NCBI GenBank assembly: GCA_041179245.1
Contig: JBEGTT010000011.1
Coordinates: 1-34,763, forward strand
DNA from: JBEGTT01 sp041179245
Lineage (GTDB): Bacteria > Pseudomonadota > Gammaproteobacteria > Burkholderiales > Rhodocyclaceae
Direction: 5' to 3'
DNA length: 34,763 nucleotides
Below are positions 15,211 through 24,110 of the stretch, piece by piece (the first letter of the stretch is position 1; each line of letters opens with the position of its first letter). Made by a program: the position numbers and the translations under genes. The notes beneath the pieces are model-generated. The model ran no database searches. It was not told the origin of the DNA and saw only the letters and a list, made by a program, of their open reading frames with translations.

Positions 15211-17412
15211 CTAATCATCGTAGCGTTCTCGGAAGATGCGGGCCACTTGCGGAATATTGCGTAAGCTGCGCATCAGCGTAGCCAGATGCCCACGATTGCT
15301 CACTTGTACCGTGAACGTCAGGTTGGTATAGAGCCGCTCGCTGTCTTCGCCCATGGAGACCGTTTCAATATTGGAGCCAGCATTGGCAATCGCCATCGCA
15401 ATCAGCCCCAGGACGCCACGGGTGTTTTGGACTTCCAGTCGGATGCGTACATCAAACAACATACCGGCGGCGGGTTCCCATTCGACATCAATCCATTTTT
15501 GCGGTTCTGTCGTGCGGGATTTACGGATGGCGGTGCAATCGTGGGTGTGAACAATCAACCCTTGCCCCTTTTTGATCGAACCGATGATCGGGTCACCCGG
15601 AATAGGGCGGCAACATTTTGCTAACTGAATGGCCATGCCCTCGGTACCGCGAATGGTGAGAGTGCCGGCTGGGCCTGTCACGGGGAAGCTGGGTTCGTCC
15701 TGCGCCATCAAGCGACGTGCTGCGACAGAGGCTAGTCGTTTGCCTAGCCCGATGTCGGTAAAGACCTCGCTGATGGTTTTGTTGCCCGAGGCACGAATCA
15801 ATAAGTCCCAAGCACTCGCGGGAACGGTAGCGGGTTCAATCCCCATCGACAGCAGTTCCTGCTTGAGTAGGCGCTCGCCAAACACCGCCGATTCATCGTG
15901 GTGCATGGTCTTCAGGAAGTGTCGAATTTTGCCGCGTGCGCGTCCTGTTTTAACGTAACTCAGCCAGGATGGATTGGGGTTGGCATGGGCGGCGGTCACA
16001 ATTTCAACCATATCCCCACTTTTTAATTCTGTGCGCAAGGGCATCAACTCATGGTTGATTCGCGCTGCGATGCAGCAATTGCCAATGTCGGTGTGGACGG
16101 CATAAGCCAGATCGACCGCAGTAGCCCCTTTGGGGAGCGAAAAAATCTTTCCTTTGGGGGTAAAGACATAAACCTCATCTGGGAACAGGTCAATTTTGAC
16201 GTTCTCAAGAAACTCGGAGGAGTCCCCCTGTTGCATCTCGACCAGTGACTTGAGCCAGCGATGGGTTGTGGCATGTAACTCTGCGGCACTCTGTACGGAA
16301 TCTTTGTACAACCAATGGGAAGCAACCCCTTGCTGGGCAACGTGATGCATTTCCTTGGTGCGAATCTGGACTTCCACCGGCGTGCCGTAAGGGCCAATCA
16401 GCGTGGTGTGCAAGGACTGATAGCCATTGGCCTTGGGAATGGCGATGTAGTCCTTGAATTTCCCGGGCACCGGTTTGTACAGGGAATGAAGAGCGCCCAT
16501 TGCCAAGTAGCAGCTAGGCATGTCGGTGACCACAACCCGAAAACCATAAATATCTAACACCTGTGAAAACGTCAGGTGTTTGTCTTCCATCTTTTTGTAG
16601 ATGGAGTACAAATTCTTTTCACGCCCAAATACTTCTGCGCCAACGTGGGATTCCATCATCTTGGCCGTAATCGACTCAAGAATGCGGGCAAATAGCTCTC
16701 TGCGATTTCGGTTGGCGTGCTGCATAGCTTTGCTCAGCACGGCTGCACGATGCGGGTAAATGAGCTGGAACGCGGTGTCCTGTAATTCCCTAAACAGCTT
16801 GTTCAGCCCCAGTCGATTGGCAATGGGGGCATAAATGTCTAAGGTTTCACGGGCAATTCGTCGCCGTTTTTCCGGGCGAACGGCCGACATGGTTTGAATG
16901 TTGTGCGCACGGTCAGCCAGCTTGATTAGCACCACCCGAAGATCGCGCGCCATGGCCAGCATCATTTTGCGGAAGTTTTCGGCTTGCGCTTCTTGCTGGG
17001 AAGTGAACTCCACCTTCTCTAGCTTGGATAAACCTTCGACTAATTCGGCCACGGTCGGGCCAAATCGATCGGCCAAATCTTCCTTGGTCGCCCCGGTATC
17101 TTCGATCACATCATGAAGCAAGGCGGCACAGACCGCATCAGCATCCATTCGCCACTCGGACACGCCGGTAGCTACCGCTAATGGATGCGTAATGTAAGGT
17201 TCGCCAGACAAACGGCGCTGGTGCTGGTGAGCTTCTGCTGAATAGACAAAAGCCGCCTGAACTCGCGCTAGGTCGGCTGGGGATAAATAGGACAGGCCTG
17301 CTAGGAAAACCTGGTAGGCCTGTTCTTCTACCGGAATTTCTGGATGCTGTGGGTCAGCCGAAGCGGAAGTCTGGGCGACGGGTGAAGGCCTAGAAGTGGA
17401 TTCTGGTGCCAT
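15211..17412 (-). CDS. spoT: Bifunctional (p)ppGpp synthetase/hydrolase SpoT
   Basis: A 733-residue RelA/SpoT protein controlling the stringent response. In order: HD hydrolase domain (H76, HD at 100-101, ED at 104-105 in LLHDVIEDTGAT, all intact, so hydrolysis should work), synthetase domain (YGFRVVVTD, ANGYQSLHTTLIG, EVQIRT), TGS domain (DEVYVFTPKGKIFSLPKGATAVDLAYAVHT), a zinc-finger-like segment (AKCCRPIPGDPI) and C-terminal ACT domain. The intact HD motif separates it from RelA. It sits downstream of rpoZ with 25 bases between, the classical gmk-rpoZ-spoT order, so ppGpp control and RNA polymerase omega are co-expressed. Confidence 0.96.
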   Translation of the reverse strand: MAPESTSRPSPVAQTSASADPQHPEIPVEEQAYQVFLAGLSYLSPADLARVQAAFVYSAEAHQHQRRLSGEPYITHPLAVATGVSEWRMDADAVCAALLHDVIEDTGATKEDLADRFGPTVAELVEGLSKLEKVEFTSQQEAQAENFRKMMLAMARDLRVVLIKLADRAHNIQTMSAVRPEKRRRIARETLDIYAPIANRLGLNKLFRELQDTAFQLIYPHRAAVLSKAMQHANRNRRELFARILESITAKMMESHVGAEVFGREKNLYSIYKKMEDKHLTFSQVLDIYGFRVVVTDMPSCYLAMGALHSLYKPVPGKFKDYIAIPKANGYQSLHTTLIGPYGTPVEVQIRTKEMHHVAQQGVASHWLYKDSVQSAAELHATTHRWLKSLVEMQQGDSSEFLENVKIDLFPDEVYVFTPKGKIFSLPKGATAVDLAYAVHTDIGNCCIAARINHELMPLRTELKSGDMVEIVTAAHANPNPSWLSYVKTGRARGKIRHFLKTMHHDESAVFGERLLKQELLSMGIEPATVPASAWDLLIRASGNKTISEVFTDIGLGKRLASVAARRLMAQDEPSFPVTGPAGTLTIRGTEGMAIQLAKCCRPIPGDPIIGSIKKGQGLIVHTHDCTAIRKSRTTEPQKWIDVEWEPAAGMLFDVRIRLEVQNTRGVLGLIAMAIANAGSNIETVSMGEDSERLYTNLTFTVQVSNRGHLATLMRSLRNIPQVARIFRERYDD

Positions 17413-17437
17413 AAGTCCCGTTGCCCCGGTAGAGGAA

Positions 17438-17647
17438 TCAGGGTTGTCCGCGTTTCAGAATTTCAATGGAAATCTTGCCTGCGGAGATTTCGCGCAAGGC
17501 TAATACGGTGGGTTTTTCTTTAGGATCAAAGTCGATTAAGGGTTCTGAACCATTGGCGATTTGGCGTGCACGTTGGCTTGCAGCCAAGGTCATTTCAAAA
17601 CGGTTCGGAATCTTTTTCAGGCAGTCATCGACGGTTACACGGGCCAT
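17438..17647 (-). CDS. rpoZ: RNA polymerase omega subunit
   Basis: A 69-residue omega subunit, which helps assemble RNA polymerase and forms part of one ppGpp site. The N-terminus MARVTVDDCLKKIPNRFEMTLAASQRARQIANG is the family signature, and KEKPTVLALREISAGKI follows. It is slightly shorter than the E. coli protein because of a shorter tail. The gene is placed between gmk (23 bases) and spoT (25 bases), the usual order. Confidence 0.96.
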   Translation of the reverse strand: MARVTVDDCLKKIPNRFEMTLAASQRARQIANGSEPLIDFDPKEKPTVLALREISAGKISIEILKRGQP

Positions 17648-17670
17648 GTTTTTACTCTCTACTTGATGGA

Positions 17671-18276
17671 TTACAACAATGGGGAAAACAGTTTGGCGTG
17701 GCGATATTTTTGGGCTGAGAATTGAAGGCGACTTGCGCGAACAACGGTTACCAGATCAGCCAGCGCCAGCTCTAGATCGTCGTTAATAATAACATAGTCA
17801 AACTCTCCGACATGGCGCATCTCATCTTGTGCAGCAGCCAGCCGGCGCTCAATAACGGCTGGACTATCGGTTCCTCGCCCGGTCAGTCGACGCGTTAGTT
17901 CTGGCATCGAGGGGGGAAGAATAAACACACCAATGGCCTCAGGGAAAATTGAGCGAACCTGCGTGGCACCTTGCCAATCTATTTCCAGTAAGACATCGTG
18001 ACCAGCGGCCAGTTCCGTCGCAATCCACGCTTTTGACGTGCCGTAATAGTTGCCGTGAACTTCCGCCCATTCCAGAAACTCATCGTCAGAAATTTTTGCT
18101 TTGAAGGTATCGACTCCGATGAAATGGTAGGCCACCCCATCCACTTCACCCTCTCTAGGGGGGCGGGTAGTGTGTGAAACAGATAAACGTACCGGATCTA
18201 CCGCCAGCAAACGTTTAACCAAGGTTGTTTTTCCGGCCCCGGAAGGGGCTGCTACGATAAAAAGTTGTCCGCTCAT
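17671..18276 (-). CDS. gmk: Guanylate kinase
   Basis: A 201-residue nucleotide kinase converting GMP (and dGMP) to GDP with ATP. The P-loop is FIVAAPSGAGKTTLVKRLL and the GMP-binding block is SVSHTTRPPREGEVDGVAYHF, then DFLEWAEVHGNYYGTSK. The C-terminal lid (RRLAAAQDEMRHVGEFDYVIINDD) is complete. Length is normal. The start has an AAGG-type ribosome binding site. It is the gene between hflX and rpoZ; GDP/GTP supply links to the ppGpp gene downstream. Confidence 0.96.
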   Translation of the reverse strand: MSGQLFIVAAPSGAGKTTLVKRLLAVDPVRLSVSHTTRPPREGEVDGVAYHFIGVDTFKAKISDDEFLEWAEVHGNYYGTSKAWIATELAAGHDVLLEIDWQGATQVRSIFPEAIGVFILPPSMPELTRRLTGRGTDSPAVIERRLAAAQDEMRHVGEFDYVIINDDLELALADLVTVVRASRLQFSAQKYRHAKLFSPLL

Positions 18277-18292
18277 TTTCTATCCCTTCACT

Positions 18293-19585
18293 TTATTTTT
18301 GGCGCAGGCTCTCGATCATCTCGGGTTCGCCGCGAACCTGAAAAAACGCTCCCGTTTCATCCGCGCGTTCGGACAGTACCTCGCAGTTGGCGTAGATGTC
18401 CTTGCGTAATTGCTGGGCCGACCAAGGTAGGAAAAGTTCGGCTTCAACCAGATTTTTCTGGAAGAAGGCGATGATGGCTAGGCGCAGTTGGGCGACTTCA
18501 TCCGGGCGGCGGGCGCTCATCACGACGCAGTCAGGGTAGCGTTCGCGTAGCGCCGCTTCGCATTCGGCTTGGGCTGCGACATCACCGACAAAGTCGATTT
18601 TGTTGAAGACGCGAAGTCGCGGTACTTCATCGGCGCCGATTTCGGCCAGTACGTGGTCGGTGACTTCAAGCTGACGTTCGAATCCAGGGTCACTGGCATC
18701 GATAACATGGAGCAACAGCGCAGCGTCTAAGGCTTCGTCGAGGGTTGATTTGAAGGAGGCGACCAGACCGTGCGGCAGGTTCTTGATGAAGCCGACGGTG
18801 TCGCTGACCAGCACACGCGGCACGCTTTCTGGGAATAGGGTGCGGACGGTGGTGTCGAGGGTGGCGAACAGCTTATTGGCAACCAGTACTTCACTACCAG
18901 TTAAGGCTCGCATCAGCGTCGATTTACCGGCATTGGTGTAGCCGACCAGCGCAACGCTGGCTAAGCCTTGACGTTCTTGGCGGCGGGCCCGCTGGGTTTT
19001 GCGCTCGGCCTCCATCGCGATGATTTCAAGCTGTAGTTCAGCAATGCGGTCACGGATTTTGCGCCGATCCAGCTCGGTATGCGATTCACCCGCTCCCCGC
19101 CCGCCGACGCCGCTACGTTGTCGCCCCTGCGGCCCCGCTAACTTGGCAGCTTCGCGCAGGCGCGGTGCCATGTAGCCGAGGCGGGCTATTTCGACCTGGG
19201 CCTTAGCCGCCCGAGAACGTGCGTTGTTATGGAAAATTTCGAGGATGACCATGGTCCGGTCCATGACGCTGCAGCCGGTTTCCTTTTCCAGATTGCGTGC
19301 CTGTGACGGGGAAATTTCGTGATCGACGAGGATGGCTTCAATTTCGCACTCGGATTCGTGGTTCACGAAATGTTCAATTTCCTGGCGCTTGCCGATGCCG
19401 AGATAGCCCGTGGTGTCGAAGCCAGCCCGCTTCTGGATGAAGGTACGAACGACCGTAAAGCCCAGTGTTTTAGCCAGTTCACTCAGTTCGGCCAGCGAGG
19501 CCTCAAATTCAATATCACTGACGTTGGGTAACTGAACGGAGGCGGCTACGGCGTAGATGGGCTTCTCTTTGACTTCTGTTTGCAT
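18293..19585 (-). CDS. hflX: GTPase HflX
   Basis: A 430-residue ribosome-associated GTPase of the Obg-HflX group, known for splitting or rescuing stalled ribosomes under stress. The N-terminal HflX domain includes GYLGIGKRQEIEHF, the coiled linker holds the GPQGRQRSGVGGRGAGESHTELDRR glycine-rich signature, and the G domain has P-loop VGYTNAGKSTLM, DTVGFIKNLPHGLVASF and NKID. Length matches the family. It usually sits next to hfq; here it lies between yicC and gmk in one minus-strand run, which is unusual. Sixteen bases separate it from gmk. A second hflX near hfq elsewhere would make this a paralogue. Confidence 0.94.
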   Translation of the reverse strand: MQTEVKEKPIYAVAASVQLPNVSDIEFEASLAELSELAKTLGFTVVRTFIQKRAGFDTTGYLGIGKRQEIEHFVNHESECEIEAILVDHEISPSQARNLEKETGCSVMDRTMVILEIFHNNARSRAAKAQVEIARLGYMAPRLREAAKLAGPQGRQRSGVGGRGAGESHTELDRRKIRDRIAELQLEIIAMEAERKTQRARRQERQGLASVALVGYTNAGKSTLMRALTGSEVLVANKLFATLDTTVRTLFPESVPRVLVSDTVGFIKNLPHGLVASFKSTLDEALDAALLLHVIDASDPGFERQLEVTDHVLAEIGADEVPRLRVFNKIDFVGDVAAQAECEAALRERYPDCVVMSARRPDEVAQLRLAIIAFFQKNLVEAELFLPWSAQQLRKDIYANCEVLSERADETGAFFQVRGEPEMIESLRQK

Positions 19586-19628
19586 GCCTAGGCGTGTCTT
19601 TTCTGTAGGTAAAGGTTGGGTAAATCTA

Positions 19629-20501
19629 TCAAGCTAAATTTTGCACTTGCTCGCGCATTTGCTCGATCAGCAGTTTCATCTCCATGGCTGCGTGGGAAAC
19701 TTGGCTAGCGACGGATTTGGAACCTAAGGTATTGGCTTCACGATTCAATTCCTGCATCAAAAAATCGAGACGTTTACCAACGCTGCCGCCTTTGCTAAGT
19801 ACGCGCTCCACTTCGCCAAGATGGGTTCTTAGGCGGGAGAGTTCTTCAGCGACATCAATCCGGGTAGCGTAGACGGCGATTTCTTGGCGAATGCGGTCTT
19901 CATCGGCAGAACTGAGTACTTCCAATAGTTTCTGACGAAGTCTTTCCGCATACGCTGCTTGGGCTTCAGGAATTAGCGGTTCAACCTGCGTAATGAGTTG
20001 GAGTATGGCCGCCACCCGTTCCCAAATCATGGCGGCTAGTTTTTCACCTTCACGCACACGGCTGCTGGTGAAGTCGGCCAAGGCTGCACCTAAAGCCAGT
20101 TGAACCTCTCCGGCCAGTACGGTGAAATCAACCGATTGATCGCCCATCATGCCGGGCCAACGGAGTATTTCGGCAGTCGTGAGTGCTGGCGTGCCGGGTA
20201 ATGAAGTTTGTATGGTGTGCTGCAAAGCTGAAAGTTTGGTGAGTAACGCGTCGTTTACCGTGTCGCCGGCTGACTTTTCGTGGCTCAGTGCATAGTGGAG
20301 TCGGCATTCCACTTTCCCTCGGGTGACACTGGCAGTCAGGGTTTCGCGCAACCCCATTTCGTATTGGCGGAGGTCGTCGGCGATTTTGAAATGAAGATCA
20401 AGAAAACGGGAGTTAACGCCCTTCAGTTCCAGATGCAGACTACCGCCTGCAAACAATACGTTAGCGGTCGCAAAACCGGTCATGCTTTGAACCCTGTTCA
20501 T
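19629..20501 (-). CDS. YicC-family endoribonuclease
   Basis: A 290-residue YicC/YloC-family protein; the E. coli member is an endoribonuclease that acts on small RNAs. The N-terminus MTGFATANVLFAGGSLHLELKGVNSRFLDLHFKI and the C-terminus GKRLDFLMQELNREANTLGSKSVASQVSHAAMEMKLLIEQMREQVQN are the two conserved blocks. The start MNRVQSMTGFA is preferred because GAGGA lies about eight bases upstream. It heads the minus-strand cluster that runs through hflX, gmk, rpoZ, spoT and beyond, and it is divergent from a histidine kinase gene. The family often sits beside gmk. Confidence 0.93.
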   Translation of the reverse strand: MNRVQSMTGFATANVLFAGGSLHLELKGVNSRFLDLHFKIADDLRQYEMGLRETLTASVTRGKVECRLHYALSHEKSAGDTVNDALLTKLSALQHTIQTSLPGTPALTTAEILRWPGMMGDQSVDFTVLAGEVQLALGAALADFTSSRVREGEKLAAMIWERVAAILQLITQVEPLIPEAQAAYAERLRQKLLEVLSSADEDRIRQEIAVYATRIDVAEELSRLRTHLGEVERVLSKGGSVGKRLDFLMQELNREANTLGSKSVASQVSHAAMEMKLLIEQMREQVQNLA

Positions 20502-20576
20502 GTCTTGTTCCTCACATCAAGAAGGCAGGCATAATAGCCCCCCCATTTTGCTTTGCCCATTTTTACCCTCATCACC

Positions 20577-22538
20577 ATGCATAACCCGGTTTATAAAAAC
20601 TCGCTGCGCAATCGATTTATTGTTGCTGGCATGATGGTTTTTCTAGTCGTCGGCATACTGATCCTGCTTTTCTTCCAACAGACGAGGGGTCGTATTATTA
20701 ACGACCTAGGCGAGCAATTTGCCGGACGGCAAGCCGAGCTTGACCGGGAACGTATCCTGAATCCCTTGTTGCTGGACATCACGCTGGCCCGAAAACTGAG
20801 TGAGTCGCCTATCCTGATTGCTTGGGCTAACGACGAATTTAACCCCGGTTTGCGCCAGCAGGCATTGGCCGAGCTAGAAAGTTATCGCCAGTATTTTCGC
20901 GATAACAGCTATTTCTTTGTGCACGATAAATCAGGGCATTACTACTTCAATGACCGGGCGAACCGTTACCAGAATAATCCGCTAACCCAGACGGTTTCGC
21001 CGGACAAGCCAGAGCACTCTTGGTACTACGCAACTCGCCAGAACCCGGAAACTGTCCAAATCAATGTGGACTACGATAAGGCGCTGGATGTCACCAAAGT
21101 CTGGTTTAACACGCTGGTTCGCGCGGGTGGTAGGCCCGATGGAAAGGTGATTGCGATTGCGGGTAGTGGTATCGATTTGTCGGACTTCGTTCATTCCGCT
21201 AGTGCCACGCACCAAGATGGTAGTTATGGCATTCTGATTAATGCCAAGGGCGAAATTCAGGCCCACCCCAATGAAGCGCTGATTGATTTTAATGGCACTG
21301 CGAATACCTCGGATCAGCACCAAACGATTCAGTCGCTGATTCGTGACCCGTTCGAACGTGAACAGTTTGAAAAAACCCTTCTGTGGCTTCGTGAGCATCC
21401 CGACAGCACTCGTGTGATGCGGCTGACCTTGCCGCAAGGGTCGGAGCTGGTGGGGATGGCCTATTTGAAAGAAATTAACTGGTATAACTTATCGGTCATC
21501 AACACCAGTGCAATTGTTGATCAACATAACTTTATGGCGTTGGGCGTGTCCTTCGCCTTAATCATGCTGGCGGGGCTGCTGGTTTTTATCGGCATGTTTG
21601 AACGTATCGTGATTACGCCGCTGAAAAATTTGCATGCAGGAACGGTTGCGCTAACGCAGGGCAATCATCAAACCCGAATTGTGGTTGATGGGAATAATGA
21701 ATTTGCCGAAGTGAGTCATGCATTTAACGTGATGTCCCAAGCGTTGGAAGAAAATGTTCAGAACCTAGAATCTAGAATTGCTGCTCGAACAGAAGAACTA
21801 GCCAAAACAAACGAAGCCTTGACCGTTTCCCGAGACGAAGCTGAAGCGGCCAATCGTGCAAAAAGTGCTTTTCTAGCGAATATGAGCCACGAAATCAGAA
21901 CCCCTATGAATGGGGTCATTGGCATGAATTCCCTGCTGATGGGCACTCCATTGACTGATGAACAACGTGAGTTTGCTCAGACCATTCAGAGTAGTGCCTA
22001 TGGTTTGATGAGCTTAATCAACGAGATTCTGGATTTTTCCAAGATTGAAGCGGGTCGAATGGTGCTTGAGCAACTGCCATTTTCCCCCGAAGAGGTTTTG
22101 TACGAAGTACATGCTCTGCTAGGCGTGCAGGCCAAAGATAAAGGGTTGGAGTGCGTACTACAAAAAGCCCCGGATGTGCCGTGCCTGATTGTGGGAGACC
22201 CTCACCGTTTCCGGCAAATATTTACCAATCTGTTGGGTAACGCGATCAAGTTTACCGAACAGGGGAAAGTGCACATCCATCTTGAAGGAGATTCGCGCGC
22301 GCTTAAAGTCACGGTCATGGATACCGGGATGGGTATTGCCCCCGCGCAGCAGGCCAATTTATTCAAAGCTTTTTCTCAAGCAGATGCGTCAATTACCCGC
22401 CGCTTTGGCGGCACTGGCCTTGGGCTGGTCATCACTCGTCGCTTAGTAGAATTGATGGGGGGCGAAATCAGCGTGCACAGCGAAGAGGGCATCGGTTCAA
22501 CTTTCTGCGTGACGCTGCCGGTGCATGAATTTAGCTGA
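20577..22538 (+). CDS. Membrane histidine kinase with Cache-like sensor
   Basis: A 653-residue sensor kinase. It has a first membrane segment at about 14-36 (FIVAGMMVFLVVGILILLFF), a periplasmic region of about 290 residues of the double-Cache type (SYFFVHDKSGHYYFN, GKVIAIAGSGIDLSDF, DGSYGILINAKGEIQAHPN), a second membrane segment near 325-345, HAMP, a coiled linker, and the HisKA domain with H-box FLANMSHEIRTPMNGVIG. The ATPase domain follows (HRFRQIFTNLLGNAIKFTE, DTGMGIAP, RRFGGTGLGLVITRRLVELMGG). The H-box is of the hybrid-kinase class, but the protein ends after the ATPase domain with no receiver and no regulator next to it, so it is an orphan. Start ATG 20577 is preferred to an upstream TTG; the ribosome binding site is weak. 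It ends nine bases before the convergent ftsX. Confidence 0.92.
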   Translation: MHNPVYKNSLRNRFIVAGMMVFLVVGILILLFFQQTRGRIINDLGEQFAGRQAELDRERILNPLLLDITLARKLSESPILIAWANDEFNPGLRQQALAELESYRQYFRDNSYFFVHDKSGHYYFNDRANRYQNNPLTQTVSPDKPEHSWYYATRQNPETVQINVDYDKALDVTKVWFNTLVRAGGRPDGKVIAIAGSGIDLSDFVHSASATHQDGSYGILINAKGEIQAHPNEALIDFNGTANTSDQHQTIQSLIRDPFEREQFEKTLLWLREHPDSTRVMRLTLPQGSELVGMAYLKEINWYNLSVINTSAIVDQHNFMALGVSFALIMLAGLLVFIGMFERIVITPLKNLHAGTVALTQGNHQTRIVVDGNNEFAEVSHAFNVMSQALEENVQNLESRIAARTEELAKTNEALTVSRDEAEAANRAKSAFLANMSHEIRTPMNGVIGMNSLLMGTPLTDEQREFAQTIQSSAYGLMSLINEILDFSKIEAGRMVLEQLPFSPEEVLYEVHALLGVQAKDKGLECVLQKAPDVPCLIVGDPHRFRQIFTNLLGNAIKFTEQGKVHIHLEGDSRALKVTVMDTGMGIAPAQQANLFKAFSQADASITRRFGGTGLGLVITRRLVELMGGEISVHSEEGIGSTFCVTLPVHEFS

Positions 22539-22547
22539 ATTGGAAAC

Positions 22548-23447
22548 CTAGGCGTCAATGTCCCGCAAGGACAAGGCGACCGATAAAACAGCACCCAGCC
22601 AGCCCAGACAAGCGCCGCCCAGCAGTAACGCTACAATTTGTGAAGGCGGCATGCCGCCCAACAGAAATTGGGCGCCATATAAGGCGGCCAGATCTGCCGC
22701 TGGTCCTTGTAATTGGGTTAGCCCAAGCGTGACCAGCACTGCAGCAACGAGTCCGCCCATAAATCCCTGTAGCGCCCCAGCGTAAGCAAAGGGGCGGCGG
22801 ATAAAGGTATCTGTTGCACCAATTAGCCGGGAAACTTCGACTTCGTCCGCTTGCGCCAGTACCTGCAAACGAATGGTGTTAAAGGTAATGGCGACCAAAG
22901 CCACCGCAAACAGCACGGCAAGTAGCGTGACCACCAGTCGACCTATTTTCAGCACAGCCTCCAGTCGTTGCACCCAAGCAGTGTCTAGTTGCACATGGGC
23001 AACCCGGGGCCAAGCCACAAATTGCTGGCGTAACCCTTCCATTTGCTGAGCAGGTAGTCCTCCCACATCGACCATAAAAGCATCTGGCAAAGGGTTACGT
23101 GATAAGCCAGCAAGCACATCCGCCATGCCCGGCTTGGTTTGCATGTCGCGCCACGCGGCCTCTTTAGAAACGTAACGATAATTAACGCCAGCCTTCTGTA
23201 ACCGCGCTTCAATCTCTGCCAGCTCTCGTGCACTCGCCTCGGTCGCCATAAAAAGACTAATTTGCTGGCTGGAATCGGCACGATCGCCCAGTACGGCCAG
23301 TTTTCCCAGCAAGGCATAACCGCCGGCGGGCAGTGTCAGGGCAATGCCCATCACCAGCAAGGCCAGCAGGGTATTCAGGGGCGTGCGCCATAAGCGCTGC
23401 CAAGCCGTTGTTAAGGCGGCTTGATGTTGTGCAAATAATATGTTCAT
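22548..23447 (-). CDS. ftsX: Cell division protein FtsX
   Basis: A 299-residue membrane protein that pairs with FtsE and controls septal peptidoglycan hydrolases. It has an N-terminal membrane segment (LNTLLALLVMGIALTLPAGGYALL), a periplasmic domain of about 120 residues (LFMATEASARELAEIEARL to VQRLEAV), and three further segments near 170-195, 225-250 and 270-290. VSRLIGATDTFIRRPFAYAGALQG is the conserved FtsX block. Its ATG overlaps the ftsE stop as ATGA, so the two are translated together. Confidence 0.94.
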   Translation of the reverse strand: MNILFAQHQAALTTAWQRLWRTPLNTLLALLVMGIALTLPAGGYALLGKLAVLGDRADSSQQISLFMATEASARELAEIEARLQKAGVNYRYVSKEAAWRDMQTKPGMADVLAGLSRNPLPDAFMVDVGGLPAQQMEGLRQQFVAWPRVAHVQLDTAWVQRLEAVLKIGRLVVTLLAVLFAVALVAITFNTIRLQVLAQADEVEVSRLIGATDTFIRRPFAYAGALQGFMGGLVAAVLVTLGLTQLQGPAADLAALYGAQFLLGGMPPSQIVALLLGGACLGWLGAVLSVALSLRDIDA

Positions 23448-24097
23448 GGCAGCAAATGTCCGTGTTCAAGATGCACGATGCGGGGCGTATGTTTGGCAAT
23501 CCACTCTCGGTCATGGGTGGAAACCACCACGGTGACGCCGACCTGTTGAAACTCGTGGAAAATATCCAGTACATCGTTGGCCGAATCGGTATCCAGATTG
23601 CCGGTTGGCTCGTCTGCCAAAATGATCGCTGGGCGATTGACTACGGCGCGGGCAATGGCCAGTCGTTGCTGTTCGCCACCGGAAAGCTCGACCGGATTGG
23701 ATTGCGCGCGGCTGAGTAAGCCGGCTTTGTCTAATGCGGCCAAGGCCCGGCGCCGGCATTCTTTGGGGGGGAATCCGACGATGTGTAGGGGTAATAGCAC
23801 GTTGTCTAGCACCGTCCGGTCGAACAGGAGCTTTTGATCCTGAAAAATAAGGCCAAAACTGCGACGCAAAATAGGCAAGGCGCTGCCTCGCAAGGCCGCC
23901 AGATTCTGGCCATTCACCACTAGGCTGCCGGAGGTGGGGCGTTCGATGGCCGCTAGCAATTTCATCAGGGTTGTTTTGCCCGCGCCAGAATGCCCGGTCA
24001 CGAGCACCATTTCGCCCGCATTGATTTCAAAGCTAACTCCTTGCAGCGCACTCTGCCCGCCGGGGTATCGTTTCACCAGATCAACCGCTGAAATCAT
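23444..24097 (-). CDS. ftsE: Cell division ATP-binding protein FtsE
   Basis: A 217-residue ABC ATPase. Walker A is GHSGAGKTTLMKLL, the Q-loop region IFQDQKLLFDRTVLDNV, the signature LSGGEQQRLAIARA, Walker B IILADEPTGNLD, and the H-loop STHD. FtsE with FtsX forms a complex at the divisome that transmits ATP hydrolysis to amidase activators. The start MISAVDLVKRYPGG is preferred because GGAG lies seven bases upstream; a second ATG at 24109 is possible. It follows ftsY by 13 bases. Confidence 0.94.
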   Translation of the reverse strand: MISAVDLVKRYPGGQSALQGVSFEINAGEMVLVTGHSGAGKTTLMKLLAAIERPTSGSLVVNGQNLAALRGSALPILRRSFGLIFQDQKLLFDRTVLDNVLLPLHIVGFPPKECRRRALAALDKAGLLSRAQSNPVELSGGEQQRLAIARAVVNRPAIILADEPTGNLDTDSANDVLDIFHEFQQVGVTVVVSTHDREWIAKHTPRIVHLEHGHLLP

Positions 24098-24110
24098 CTG
24101 CGTCTCCATG

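Noticed and set aside
20538..20544. Run of seven C in the gap between yicC and the histidine kinase as a phase-variable tract
   Set aside because: Seven bases is too short to be a convincing slippage tract, and no promoter spacing could be fixed around it.
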